Positions 31,026 to 39,920 of a stretch of DNA of 64,000 bases are shown here, one piece after another. A program made the position numbers and the translations under genes. Source of the stretch: Eledone cirrhosa (Eukaryota; Mollusca; Cephalopoda; Octopoda; Eledonidae); contig OZ024741.1 of assembly GCA_964016885.1 (NCBI GenBank), forward strand, positions 34,172,027-34,236,026. The letters are read 5' to 3'. Each line of letters starts with the position of its first letter. The first letter of the stretch is position 1. A model generated the notes under the pieces. That model was not told the DNA's origin, did not search any database, and was given only the letters and a program-made list of their open reading frames with translations.

Positions 31026-31319
31026 TATACAACATATTATATAATTAGCTATCCCTGACCTCAGACACTGGCTGTGTATGTCATATATAAAGATTATTGC
31101 TCAAAGAAAGTGATACTAGAATTAGATCCTATCTCCTCTGTGAACCCCTTCAGAGGTCTCCCACCCATCACATCCCTTGTATCTTATACGATAATATAAA
31201 CCCAACTTTGTTGCACAGTTCTAGATTCTAGCTTCAGTATGGAATGTCTAGGATTTGTGCAATGCTGCTCTATCTTCTCTTCATCATGTCTGTGTGAGCC
31301 ACAGACACATACACAACAC

Positions 31320-31565
31320 ATGCCCTGCATGGTTCTAGAGAAGGCCTTTGATAGGGTTCTTTCTCTGTTCTGTTTTCTCGTGGTTAGTAAGGAAGCTAGT
31401 TGTGGACCATGCAGAATGAGAGTTGACAGTGTGCCCGATGTATATTGTTACTCTTCAGATCAGGCCATGGCGAAGTTATTTAGGACTGGCACACCATGAG
31501 AGCTCCTGTGTGCTGATGATTTGGTCATCATAGCTTATTCCTTAGATACATTATGACTTTGCCAG
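31320..31565 (+). pseudogene. LINE-A reverse transcriptase relic
   Basis: Motif A-like LEKAFDRV (about 31340-31363) matches DLEKAFDRVPRS of the 61777-62490 copy. Downstream, a stop and then ELLCADDLVIIAYS (31500-31545) matches ELLYADDLMLIAES, with the catalytic Asp pair retained. The intervening sequence is unalignable by eye, so this is a deeply decayed or internally deleted copy. Confidence 0.65.
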
Positions 31566-31656
31566 AATTTTACAACTTATTGTATTTCCACACTCACCAT
31601 ATGGAGTTTGTCTTGATAGTCAGTAGTATAATTCATTGATTTAATTAAAATCAATC

Positions 31657-31659
<3 letters not shown>

Positions 31660-31702
<43 letters not shown>
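31660..31702. repeat. (TA)n microsatellite
   Basis: About 20 TA units. Confidence 0.95.
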
Positions 31703-31705
<3 letters not shown>

Positions 31706-31733
31706 AATATGAGATGGGAATGTGGTGGTAATC

Positions 31734-31955
31734 CTCCTCATCATCATTTAATGTCCATTTTCCACGTTAGCATGGGTTAGAAAAGTTGTCCCATTTGAGG
31801 CAAATCTGGTTCGATGACTGTGTCTTGCTCATACAGAACTGTTTTTGGTTGGTTTCTATGGCTGGATGCCCTTCCTAATGCCAACCACATTTACAGTGTG
31901 GGCTTGGTGATTTTTGTCTTGACTCCTATATGACCCCTTCACAGTGTGGGGGCAA
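31734..31955 (-). mobile_element. LINE-A 3'-end relic, about 220 bp
   Basis: CATCATCATTTAATGTCCAT, GTTAGCATGGGTTAGAAAAG, GGCTGGATGCCCTTCCTAAT and TTTACAGTGTGGGCTTGGTG. It extends further into the 3' UTR than most relics. Confidence 0.78.
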
Positions 31956-31959
31956 TATG

Positions 31960-32290
31960 AGATGTGAATGTTGTGGTACAGGGTATATTAACAGTATATA
32001 GCTGATGTGGTAGTACAGGGTATAGTAGCAATATATATAGTTGATGTTGTGGAAGTGGTACAGGGTATTGAAACAATATATAGCTGATGTTGGTGGTATT
32101 AGAGGGTATAGTAACAATATATAGCTGATGTTGGTGGTATTAGAGGGTATAGTAACAATATATAGCGGGTGTCGTGGTACAGGGTATAGTATGTAGTTGA
32201 TGTGGTGGTACAGGGTATAGTATGTAGCTGATGTTGTGGTACAGGCTATGTAGCTGATGTGGTAGTACAGGGTATAGTAACAATAATATA
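31960..32290. repeat. GTGGTACAGGGTATAGTA minisatellite
   Basis: GATGTTGTGGTACAGGGTAT and GGTATAGTAACAATATATAG units of 25-50 bases. It ends about 50 bases before the exon candidate at 32344. Confidence 0.85.
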
Positions 32291-32343
32291 GAAAACAAAG
32301 ATAAAGTTCCATCATTTTATTTCTCTTAAACTTGTTTCTAAAG

Positions 32344-32630
32344 TTATACCTGCTCTTACAACCCAGTCCAACCTGCTTCATGGTCGAGGACTAAACTGGC
32401 TCCCTCACCAGACCCAGCAGCACAATAAACAAGAGCTGTTAAAAGGGTGGATGAACTTCTCAGAGTCAATGGCTATCCACCCTAATTATGGGATAAATAG
32501 CCTCATCAACCCAATACTGGCCAAGCGTGGTGAGTACAGCTACACCCCTGACATGACCAAAACCAAACAGAGTAGTGAAGGTCAACCAGTGAGATGTTCC
32601 TCCAACAAGAGTGAGAAGCCCCTAGATTGA
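32344..32630 (+). CDS. Candidate 3'-terminal coding exon of the same host gene
   Basis: It follows a pyrimidine-rich tract ending TTGTTTCTAAAG (acceptor, 32343). The first two bases (TT) complete the codon begun by the last G of the 25688-25799 exon, giving Val, and the frame then runs 94 codons to TGA at 32628-32630. The peptide includes IPALTTQSNLLHGRGLN, WLPHQTQQHNKQELLKG and MNFSESMAIHPNYGINSL, and ends SSNKSEKPLD. It has normal amino-acid variety and no repeat counterpart here. A strong donor-like GTGAGT at 32530-32535 offers an alternative in which the exon ends at 32529 (phase 1) and splices onward. A second AG (CAACCCAG at about 32367) would not match the phase. I cannot name the protein. 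Confidence 0.65.
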
Positions 32631-32664
32631 ATTGAATATACTGAAATACATAATTGTTATCTAA
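32631..32664 (+). other. Possible start of the 3' UTR
   Basis: AT-rich sequence after the stop, soon interrupted by a LINE-B fragment. No clear AATAAA follows within the next 100 bases. Confidence 0.3.
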
Positions 32665-32757
32665 TATTAGGAAAAAATCACTGGACAGATTTTATGGGTA
32701 AAAACCAACTTCTCGAAGACCCAGGGGTAGATGCTGAGCAAGATGGTTGGATACAAT
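32665..32757 (+). pseudogene. LINE-B fragment
   Basis: AAAAAATCACTGGACAGATT, AAGACCCAGGGGTAGATGC and GAGCAAGATGGTTGGATA match the RITGQIL...RARWLD segment at 29970-30050. Confidence 0.7.
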
Positions 32758-32826
32758 GTCTTATAAGTGAAATTTGCTTGACTGACTCTGTGCAGAATAC
32801 CAACATTTGTGTGTGTGTGTCTGCTT

Positions 32827-33153
32827 ACTCTCAGGTCCCAAATAATAGAGGGGGGGGGGGGTAAGTGGGGTGTTGGAAAATCAGTAATTTTTCAAGGTTG
32901 TCTCTGTTGATCATTTTAAAAACCAGAATTAGTAGTTTAGTTTACATATTGAGACTCTAACCCATCCTATTTATTTTATAACGTATGGGATTTCTTGTAA
33001 TATATTTTTTAAATAAAATAAAATTTCGCCAGAGATAGATTAGCAAGATTTAATAAGTGGTGGGTGTGGAGGGGTGTTGGAATAAGAGCAGGGTGGGTGG
33101 AAAAACCTGAAAAATTAATTAGCTGGGTGGGGAATTATTCGAGACCCGAGAGT
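32827..33153. mobile_element. MITE C, complete, about 327 bp
   Basis: Terminal inverted repeats of about 20 bases: ACTCTCAGGTCCCAAATAAT at 32827, and ATTATTCGAGACCCGAGAGT ending 33153. The interior contains TCAAGGTTGTCTCTGTTGAT, CATATTGAGACTCTAACCC and GATAGATTAGCAAGATTTA. Relatives are at 42229-42717 and 58085-58447. It is non-coding, and its superfamily is not recognised. Confidence 0.75.
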
Positions 33154-33244
33154 GTCTTTACAGGGACACTATTTAAATATAATCAACACTGCTGTGTATC
33201 TATGTCCCACAACTTGGTGGTCCAACAGGTGAAGTTCTTTAGGT

Positions 33245-33345
33245 GAAAATAAGAGTTGGTGTGAGGAAGGGCACCACCCAGCCATAGAATACTGCCTCAA
33301 AAAAAGTGGCTAACCCCATTACCAACATGGAAAGGTGTGTGAGGT
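33245..33345 (+). mobile_element. LINE-A 3'-end relic
   Basis: GTTGGTGTGAGGAAGGGCAC, CCATAGAATACTGCCTCAAA and TACCAACATGGAAAGG correspond to the LINE-A terminal block; diverged. Confidence 0.5.
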
Positions 33346-33483
33346 GGGGTGGGAGGATGATGACAATAATGATATGTCTTTGTAATATAGAAGGAAATAA
33401 GGTTGTCATGTCCTTAAAGTGTGTATGTGGGTGAGTGGGGGTAATAATACTGACAGAACTGTCTAAATTTTGGAGTTAAACTA

Positions 33484-33590
33484 TTTCATCTCATCTTCCA
33501 TTACACTCACTCTATCTCTCCTCTCTCTATCTCTCCTCTCCCCCCTCTCTTCTCTCTCTCTCTCCTCTCTCCCCCCACTCTCTCTTCTCT
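33484..33590. repeat. CTCTCT/CCTCTC polypyrimidine tract
   Basis: About 100 bases of CT-rich repeat. Confidence 0.93.
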
Positions 33591-33689
33591 GTATTCATTA
33601 AAGAGGGGTGTTAGTAAAGTGGTTGGGATTGTAATGTCAGGTTATGAAAATGGTATTGCAATGTGTATGCGTTTGTACAGTGCAGAGGT

Positions 33690-34035
33690 GAGTGTTGTTG
33701 TTGTTGTTGTGGTGGTGGCAGTAGTAGTAGAGGATGTGGTGGTGGTAGTAGAGGTAGTAATAAAGGAGGTGATGATGGTAGTAGTGATGGAAGTGATAGT
33801 TTAGTTGTTGGTTTTAAAGCAAATTATAATTTTGTCAGCCCACATCACCACCTACACTACCACCACCACCCACACTACCACCATCACCCACACCACCGCT
33901 ACCGTCATCGCCACCATCAACACCATCACCACCACTATCACCACCATCTCCACCACCACCTCACCAACACTACCACCACCCACACTACCCCCACCCACAC
34001 TATCACCTACACCACCACCACCACCACCACCGCAC
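33690..34035. repeat. GTTGTT/GGTAGT then CACCAC trinucleotide repeats
   Basis: Two trinucleotide blocks of opposite strand bias (33690-33790 G/T-rich; 33838-34035 C/A-rich) flank about 50 bases of ordinary sequence. Long Gly or His/Thr frames are compositional. Confidence 0.9.
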
Positions 34036-34189
34036 TAGTCCTATCAAAGAACAGGAAACCAAAGAAAGTTTTTTTTTGTGCGTGTGTGGATTGTAGAGGT
34101 GTGTTGTAGTGGGGGGGGGGTAGACAGATTCCCACTGGAGAGGTTTAGGGAAGTCTTTGATCTACTGGTGTATGTGAAAGTTAAGATGT

Positions 34190-34420
34190 GTGAATGTAGA
34201 AGCTTGTGTATGTATGTGTGAATGTGGAAGGCCGCGTGTGTGTGTCAGTGTATGTATGTGTGTATGACTGGTAGACCGTGTGTGTGTGTGTTTAGATGGA
34301 AGGCCATGTGTGTGTGTTTGTATGTGTGTGTGAATGTGGAATGTCATGTATGTATGTTGAAGGCCATGTATATGTATGTGTGTGAATATGGAAGGCCATG
34401 TGTGTGTGTGTGTGAATGTG
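34190..34420. repeat. Diverged TGTGTGAATGTGGAAGGCC minisatellite
   Basis: Repeated GAAGGCC(A/G)TGTGTGTG units. Frames on both strands are compositional. Confidence 0.88.
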
Positions 34421-34599
34421 TCCATATACATGGCTTGGAGTTTTATGTTATGCACAAAAACCTTAACATCTACATACACACACACCATTGAAAAAAACGC
34501 TCTCTCTTCCCCTTTAAATACACACATACATACAGTGAATGCCCAACAAATATAGAAACATTACTCAGGTGTAGTTAGGGGCCACACTATATATATAAG

Positions 34600-34710
34600 T
34601 GAGATTACGTAGATAAAATAAAGTGCCAGTCAAGTACTGGGGTTGATATAATCGTTTCCCGCCCCACAAATTAATTAATTTCAGGACTAAATTAGAAACA
34701 ATTCCCTATT
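34600..34710 (+). mobile_element. Type 1 SINE 3' fragment, long subtype
   Basis: AGATAAAATAAAGTGCCAGT, GGGGTTGATATAATCGTTTC and AAATTAGAAACAATTCC. Confidence 0.6.
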
Positions 34711-34750
34711 GAGGAATTCCCTTTGTTTAATTCTTATTTATTAAATGTTT

Positions 34751-34751
<1 letters not shown>

Positions 34752-34801
<50 letters not shown>

Positions 34802-34975
34802 CACACACACATTCACACTCGCACATTTACACTCACACACACTCACACTCGCATACACACACACACATTCACATACACACACACATTCACATACACACAC
34901 ACATTCACATTCACATATTCACACTCACATACACACTCACACATTCACACTCACACACACCAACTCACACTCACT
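34752..34975. repeat. CACACA/CATTCACA microsatellite
   Basis: (CA)n followed by TCACAC/ATTCAC units. Confidence 0.95.
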
Positions 34976-35045
34976 ATATTTTCGTCCTGTGCCGTCATAT
35001 TCTTTTTCTTGATGTTAACCCATGTGAATAAAGAAATCATTATTA

Positions 35046-35172
35046 TTTTGGCAGTATCGGTAGATCGTCGGACACTGTTTTGCGGCATAGAGTTACGGTC
35101 CTTTACGTTTAGAGTTCAAATCCCGCCGAGTTTAGCTTTGCCTTTCATCCTTACAGGGTCGATAAAATAGAG
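35046..35172 (+). mobile_element. Type 1 SINE, 3'-truncated
   Basis: TTGGCAGTATCGGTAGATCG, AGAGTTCAAATCCCGCCGAG and CCTTACAGGGTCGATAAAAT. It then breaks off into unrelated sequence (GAGTTGAGCTGATCATTAGC). Confidence 0.8.
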
Positions 35173-35260
35173 TTGAGCTGATCATTAGCGAACGCGCATC
35201 ACTACTCAATAAACGTAATGAAGACATAACAAATGGTCCTTTTATTATAAGGCGGTGGAT

Positions 35261-35428
35261 TGGCAGTATCGGTAGACGGTCGGATGCCATGCTTTCCAGA
35301 TCTGAGTTCAAATCCCGCTGAGGTTGACTTTGCCTTTCATCCTTACGGGGTCGATAAATAAAGTACCAGTAATGCACTGAGTAATTGCTGGCCTTGTGCC
35401 AAAAAGTAGAAACAATTATTATAATTAC
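35261..35428 (+). mobile_element. Type 1 SINE with internal deletion
   Basis: TTGGCAGTATCGGTAGACGG to AAAAAGTAGAAACAATTATT, missing about 15 bases between CATGCTTTCCAGA and TCTGAGTTC. The 90-base interval after the 35046 SINE contains a partial repeat of GAACGCGCATCACTACTC-like sequence. Confidence 0.8.
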
Positions 35429-35429
35429 A

Positions 35430-35685
35430 CTCTGCTTAGTTCTAGACCCCTTTACCGACTGGAAACTACGCATCGAGTGCTAACTCCAGTAACCGATTAG
35501 TCTTTTCGTTGTTTCTGGTATTGTGGTTAGGTCTGCCTGCCGCAATTTTCAATTTGTCAAGCTGTCTAAACGTATGTTATAACTCTAAGGGCCTACCTTA
35601 TTGAGTGCTTTGCTACTCGTTCCTAATTGTAGGTCGTTAGTTTGGCCGTAGCCAAAGCTTCGATTTTACTAAGCTTCCACTTTAT
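35430..35685. other. No gene seen
   Basis: Unique sequence of moderate GC. It ends in a TA run at 35681-35702 and a pyrimidine-rich TTTCTTTC region to 35880. Confidence 0.4.
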
Positions 35686-35953
35686 ATATATATATATATA
35701 TAAAGTTGCTTTCCTCTGTTTTTCTTATTTCTTCCTTTTTTCTTCTTTCTTTCTTTCCTCCTGTCTTTATTTATCTCTTTCTTTTCTCTCCATGCATTTC
35801 TCTCTCTCCGATATTTCTCCACGTTTTTTCTTTCTCTCTCTCCGTCTTTTTCTTTCTCTCCGTCTTTTTCTAATTGTCCTTAACACTATGACTTATTAAA
35901 ATAATGTAAACAACTCACTATCCGGATGGCTTCCAAAAATAATGGTTGTATTT

Positions 35954-36207
35954 TAATAGGGTACGTCAAAGCTTGTTTGTAAAACTGTTATATATTGTAT
36001 TTTGTCTGATGAAGGTATAGCGAGAGTAACAACCGCTACAAAGGCATACCATAATTTAATTTGGTATCCCTGAAATATGTATAATGAAATAAATATGGTT
36101 TTATAAATATAGTTTCCATTTATTAATATTGTATATCTACTCCAAATACTTGTCGAGTGCTTTATATCAGTTATAAAAATATTTACTTGTTGTATCCCAA
36201 CAATTTT
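35954..36207 (-). mobile_element. Family E repeat, single arm
   Basis: ATGGTTTTATAAATATAGTT, GAGTGCTTTATATCAGTTAT and TTGTTGTATCCCAACAATTT match 37775-38037 in reverse. The sequence TTTTGTCTGATGAAGGTATA parallels TTTTATCTGATGAAAGCGC in the other copies. A (TA)n array follows at 36222-36261. Confidence 0.7.
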
Positions 36208-36219
36208 AAATACAACTTT

Positions 36220-36261
<42 letters not shown>

Positions 36262-36265
<4 letters not shown>

Positions 36266-36428
36266 GGTCCTTCATCAGTGATCTTCCAACCATCATCGGT
36301 ATTTCTTCGCTTTAAAGACCATATACCTCCGGTTGGTGCGAGCAACGGCTAAAGAAAGTCGTTGGGACATGTAAATAAAGGGAACAGTGTAACCCATTTG
36401 CAACTCCGCAGCACGTTTATTCTCATAT
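36262..36428. mobile_element. Family F repeat, rearranged (5' part inverted)
   Basis: 36262-36386 is the reverse complement of family F (AAAGCGGTCCTTCATCAGTG; ACCATATACCTCCGGTTGGT). It is followed directly by the family F 3' end in the forward sense (GTGTAACCCATTTGCAACTC, CGTTTATTCTCATAT). That is the structure expected from twin priming. Confidence 0.75.
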
Positions 36429-36429
36429 T

Positions 36430-36884
36430 TACACATATTTTTTTCTCCCGCTATGACCCGTCTATTTCGTTCTTACTACTTTCTCTTTCTCTGTACCTTC
36501 TCTAACAGTCACTCTCTCTGTTAGCCTCTTCCTCACCCTTCACTCACTCACTCTCTGTTACTACCTCTCCTCCTCCTCCTTCTTCCCGTTTGACCTGTGC
36601 GTAATTCTTTTCTTTCGCACGCTTGGCCAGGCCGGTTCACCTTTTTTCTCTCTCTCGTCTACGATTTCACAGAACTTATGTTTACCGAATTCACAGACTA
36701 GACCCCTTCTTCCTCCCGTTAGACCTGTGCGAAATTCCTTCCTTGCTCACATTTCAACCAGGTTTGATGGTCTTTATTCTCTCTCGTTCACGATTTCACC
36801 GAACTTATATTCATGGAAATTTTTGGACTTGACTCGCTCTTCCTCACTTTTCGTTGCTTCACCATCTTTGTTTGTTTACACTCT
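36430..36884. repeat. Pyrimidine-rich region with a two-copy tandem duplication of about 130 bp
   Basis: CGTTTGACCTGTGCGTAATT (about 36587) and CGTTAGACCTGTGCGAAATT (about 36717) each lead to CTCTCTCGT, ACGATTTCAC and GAACTTAT. The strand is C/T-rich throughout. Confidence 0.7.
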
Positions 36885-37053
36885 CGTTGTTCCCTTTATT
36901 TACATGTCCCAACGACTTTCTTTAGCCGTTGCTCGCACCAACCGGAGGTATATGGTCTTTAAAGCGAAGAAATACCTATGATGGTTGGAAGATCACTGAT
37001 GATGGACCACTTTATTCATATGTAACCCATTTGCAACTCCGCAGCACGTTTAT

Positions 37054-37062
<9 letters not shown>
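36885..37062 (+). mobile_element. Family F repeat, forward copy
   Basis: GTTCCCTTTATTTACATGTC, CTCGCACCAACCGGAGGTAT, GAAGATCACTGATGATGGAC and GTAACCCATTTGCAACTCCG, ending at a TA array (37058-37093). It is the inverted partner of 36262-36386. Confidence 0.75.
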
Positions 37063-37092
<30 letters not shown>

Positions 37093-37096
<4 letters not shown>

Positions 37097-37496
37097 TAAA
37101 CGGAATAGAAAATGCTGACAAATTGTTCACAGTTGAAAAATGGTTTAATTAGGAATAAAAGAGTATTAGTGATTGTATGGGTTAGTATTCAGTTGTGTTT
37201 TAAGTTTTTAAGTTTTTACCGGTTGCGCATTTCTAAATGCTTTTCAAAAATAATTTTGAGATAGAGTGTCCGTGCTGTTTGCTCTGATCTGAGCAAACAG
37301 ATCAGAGCAAACAGCACGGACACTCTATCTCAAAATTATTTTTGAAAAGCATTTAGAAATGCGCAACCGGTAAAAGCTTAAAAACTTAAAACCACAACTG
37401 AATACTAACCCATACAATCACTAATACTCTTTTATTCCTAATTAAACCATTTTTCAACTGTGAACAATTTGTCAGCATTTTCTATTCCGTTTACCA
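37093..37496. repeat. Near-perfect palindrome, two arms of about 200 bp
   Basis: The left arm 37093-37291 and right arm 37298-37496 are reverse complements around the 6-base loop AGCAAA. Outer ends are TTGGTAAACGG and CCGTTTACCAA; inner ends are TTTGCTCTGATCTG and CAGATCAGAGCAAA. I find only one substitution and one single-base insertion between arms (near 37375 and 37390). It is flanked by TA repeats on both sides. It has no ORF. Confidence 0.9.
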
Positions 37497-37537
37497 ATAT
37501 ATAATAACTTGTGTGTTACACCTCTATTCTTTTAACT

Positions 37538-37660
37538 ATATATATATATATATATATATATAAATGAAAATAGAGAAATTAATGTAAGCAAGAAGCCAAC
37601 AGTAATTCAGCCATATAAGTGACTATTATATATATATATATATTTATATTTAAAAGTTAA
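37538..37660. repeat. Two TA arrays and short spacer
   Basis: TA runs at 37538-37563 and 37628-37642; a CA/TA run follows at 37721-37767. Confidence 0.88.
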
Positions 37661-37720
37661 ACAAGGTTCAATGAATAAATCAAAGAAGGAGTTTTACAAT
37701 AGATTGGAAGCACTCAACAT

Positions 37721-37769
<49 letters not shown>

Positions 37770-38220
37770 GAGGTTATATTTAATTTGTTGGGATACAACA
37801 AGCTTAAAAATATTTTTATAACTGATATAAAGCACTCAACAAATTATTGGAGTAAATATACAATATATTAACAAATGGAAACTATATTTATAAAACCATA
37901 TTTATTTTATTATACATAATTCAAGGGCCACCAAGGCAAATTATGGTGCGCTTTCATCAGATAAAATACAATACAGATTAGTTTTATAAATAAATATTGA
38001 CATACTTAAGACAAAAAAGACAACCTTAACGGTTGGAGCTTCCAGGAAGCTCCAACTGTTAAGGTTGTCTTTTTTCAGGGTATGTCAATATTTATTTATA
38101 AAACTAATCTGTATTGTATTTTATCTGATGAAAGCGCACCATAATTTGCCTTGGTGGCCCTTGAATTATGTATAATAAAATAAATATGGTTTTATAAATA
38201 TAGTTTCCATTTGTTAATAT

Positions 38221-38228
<8 letters not shown>
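37770..38228. mobile_element. Family E fold-back element
   Basis: The arms 37861-38043 and 38045-38224 are inverted copies around a single base at 38044 (GAGCTTCC A GGAAGCTC). Outer landmarks are CAATATATTAACAAATGG and CCATTTGTTAATATATTG. The left arm continues outward for about 90 further bases (37770-37860) that the right arm lacks. The arms differ by a 3-base indel next to the poly-A/T stretch. Single-arm relatives are at 35954 and 39551. Confidence 0.88.

Positions 38229-38268
<40 letters not shown>
38229..38268. repeat. (TA)n microsatellite
   Basis: About 20 TA units between the family E element and the LINE-A array. Confidence 0.95.
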
Positions 38269-38270
<2 letters not shown>

Positions 38271-39310
38271 TCGTGTAGGTGTCACGACAAAAAGCATCCA
38301 TCCCACCGTAAGATGGTCGTGTAGGTGTCACGACAAAAAGCATCCATCCCACACCGTCAGATTGTCGTGTAGGTGTCACGACAAAAAGCATCCATCCCAC
38401 ACCGTAAGATGGTCGTGTAGGTGTCACGACAAAAAGCATCCATCCCACACCGTAAGATGGTCGTGTAGGTGTCACGACAAAAAGCATCCATCCCACACCG
38501 TCAGATTGTCGTGTAGGTGTCACGACAAAAAGCATCCAGCCTACACTGTAAATTGGTCGTGTAGGTGTCACGTCAAAAAGCATCCAGCCCACACTGTAAG
38601 ATGGTCGTGTAGGTGTCACATCAAAAAGCATCCAGCCCACACTGTAAATTGGCGGTGTTGGGTGTCACGATAAAAACCATCCAGCCCACACTGTAAATTG
38701 GTCGTGTAGGTGTCACATCAAAAAGCATCCAGCCCACACTGTAAATTGGTCGTGTAGGTGTCACATCAAAAAGTATCCAGCCCACACTGTAAATTGGTCG
38801 TGTAGGTGTCACATCAAAAAGCATCCAGCCCACACTGTAAATTGGTCGTGTAGGTGTCACATCAAAAAGCATCCAGCCCACACTGTAAATTGGCGGTGTT
38901 GGGTGTCACGATAAAAAGCATCCAGTCCACACTGTAAATTGGTCGTGTAGGTGTCACATCAAAAAGCATCCAGCCCACACTGTAACTTGGCGGTGTTGGG
39001 TGTCACGATAAAAAGCATCCAGCCCACACTGTAAATTGGTCGTGTAGGTGTCACATCAAAAAGCATCCAGCCCACACTGTAAATTGGCGGTGTTGGGTGT
39101 CACGATAAAAAGCATCCAGCCCACACTGTAAATTGGCCGTGTAGGTGTCACGTCAAAAAACATCCAGCCCACACTGTAAATTGGTCGTGTAGGTGTCACC
39201 TCAAAAAGCATCCAGCCCACACTGTAAATTGGTCGTGTAGGTGTCACGACAAAAAGCATCCGGCCCACACTGTAAGATGGTCGCGTAGGTGTCACGTCAA
39301 CAAACACTCA
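38269..39310 (+). repeat. 48-bp tandem array expanded from the LINE-A 3' UTR, about 21 copies
   Basis: Each unit contains GTCGTGTAGGTGTCACGAC, then AAAAAGCATCCAGCCCACAC and TGTAAATTG. Spacing is 48 bases (38315 to 38363), with some 46-49 variants. The unit equals the block present one to two times in the 3' UTR of LINE-A copies 1-3. Because 48 is 16 codons, open frames with a 16-residue period appear on both strands; these are not genes. Two subfamilies alternate in the 3' part (CGTGTAGGTGTCACATC and CGGTGTTGGGTGTCACGAT). Confidence 0.9.
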
Positions 39311-39475
39311 GCACACTGTAAATTTGGTTGGCGTTTGGAAGGGTATTGAGCCGTAGAAACCTAGCCAGAAACAGTTCTATATGAGCAAGGCACGGTCACA
39401 TCACCAAACTTACTTCTAATGAGACAACCCAACTCAAGCTAGCGTGGAAAATGGGACGTTAAACGACGATGATAA
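39311..39475 (+). mobile_element. LINE-A 3' terminus continuing from the 48-bp array
   Basis: CACTGTAAATTTGGTTGGCG, GAAACAGTTCTATATGAGCA, CAAGCTAGCGTGGAAAATGG and GTTAAACGACGATGATAATA complete the LINE-A 3' end, proving the array's origin. Confidence 0.82.
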
Positions 39476-39544
39476 TATATATATAATCGTCATCGTTTAA
39501 TGTATCCCGGGTTCAATCGGGGTTAACTACAGTAAGTAAGCTAC

Positions 39545-39735
39545 ACATTCCCGGGAAGCTCCAACCGTTAAGGTTGTCTTTTTTTCGGGTATGTCAATAT
39601 TTATTTATAAAACAAATCTGTATTTATCTGATGAAAGCGCACCATAATTTGGCTTGGTCGCCCTTGAAATATATATAATAAAATAAATATGGTTTTATAA
39701 ATATAGTTTCCATTTATTAATATATTGTATATATA
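39545..39735 (-). mobile_element. Family E single arm
   Basis: GGAAGCTCCAACCGTTAAGG, GGTATGTCAATATTTATTTA, ATCTGATGAAAGCGCACCAT and ATAGTTTCCATTTATTAATA match the right arm of 38045-38224. The left arm is absent. Confidence 0.8.
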
Positions 39736-39744
39736 TATATATTT

Positions 39745-39920
39745 CTATACGAAGGAATTGTGGTAAGGAACCAGATGGACCATAACGCACCAGAGTACTC
39801 AATACTTAGGGTAGTAGAGTGGGTAATAGGAAAAGGTATGACCCCGACGGCAGAGCTCAAGCCGTTTCGACAGCTATTTCTAGACTACAGTCTACCTTTT
39901 CCTATATATATATATATATA
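39745..39920. other. Unclassified segment between two TA arrays
   Basis: GAATTGTGGTAAGGAACCAG through AAGCCGTTTCGACAGC. It is moderately GC-rich and probably part of another repeat; not recognised. Confidence 0.35.

Noticed and set aside
35132..35473. 113-codon minus frame through the SINE pair
   Set aside because: It reads through two SINEs on the opposite strand. The same RPRKDERQS-like peptide appears wherever this SINE occurs.
38104..39307. 16-residue repeat proteins (VGWMLFDVTPTRPIYS) on the minus strand
   Set aside because: Direct reading of the 48-bp LINE-A derived array; no conserved flanking coding sequence.
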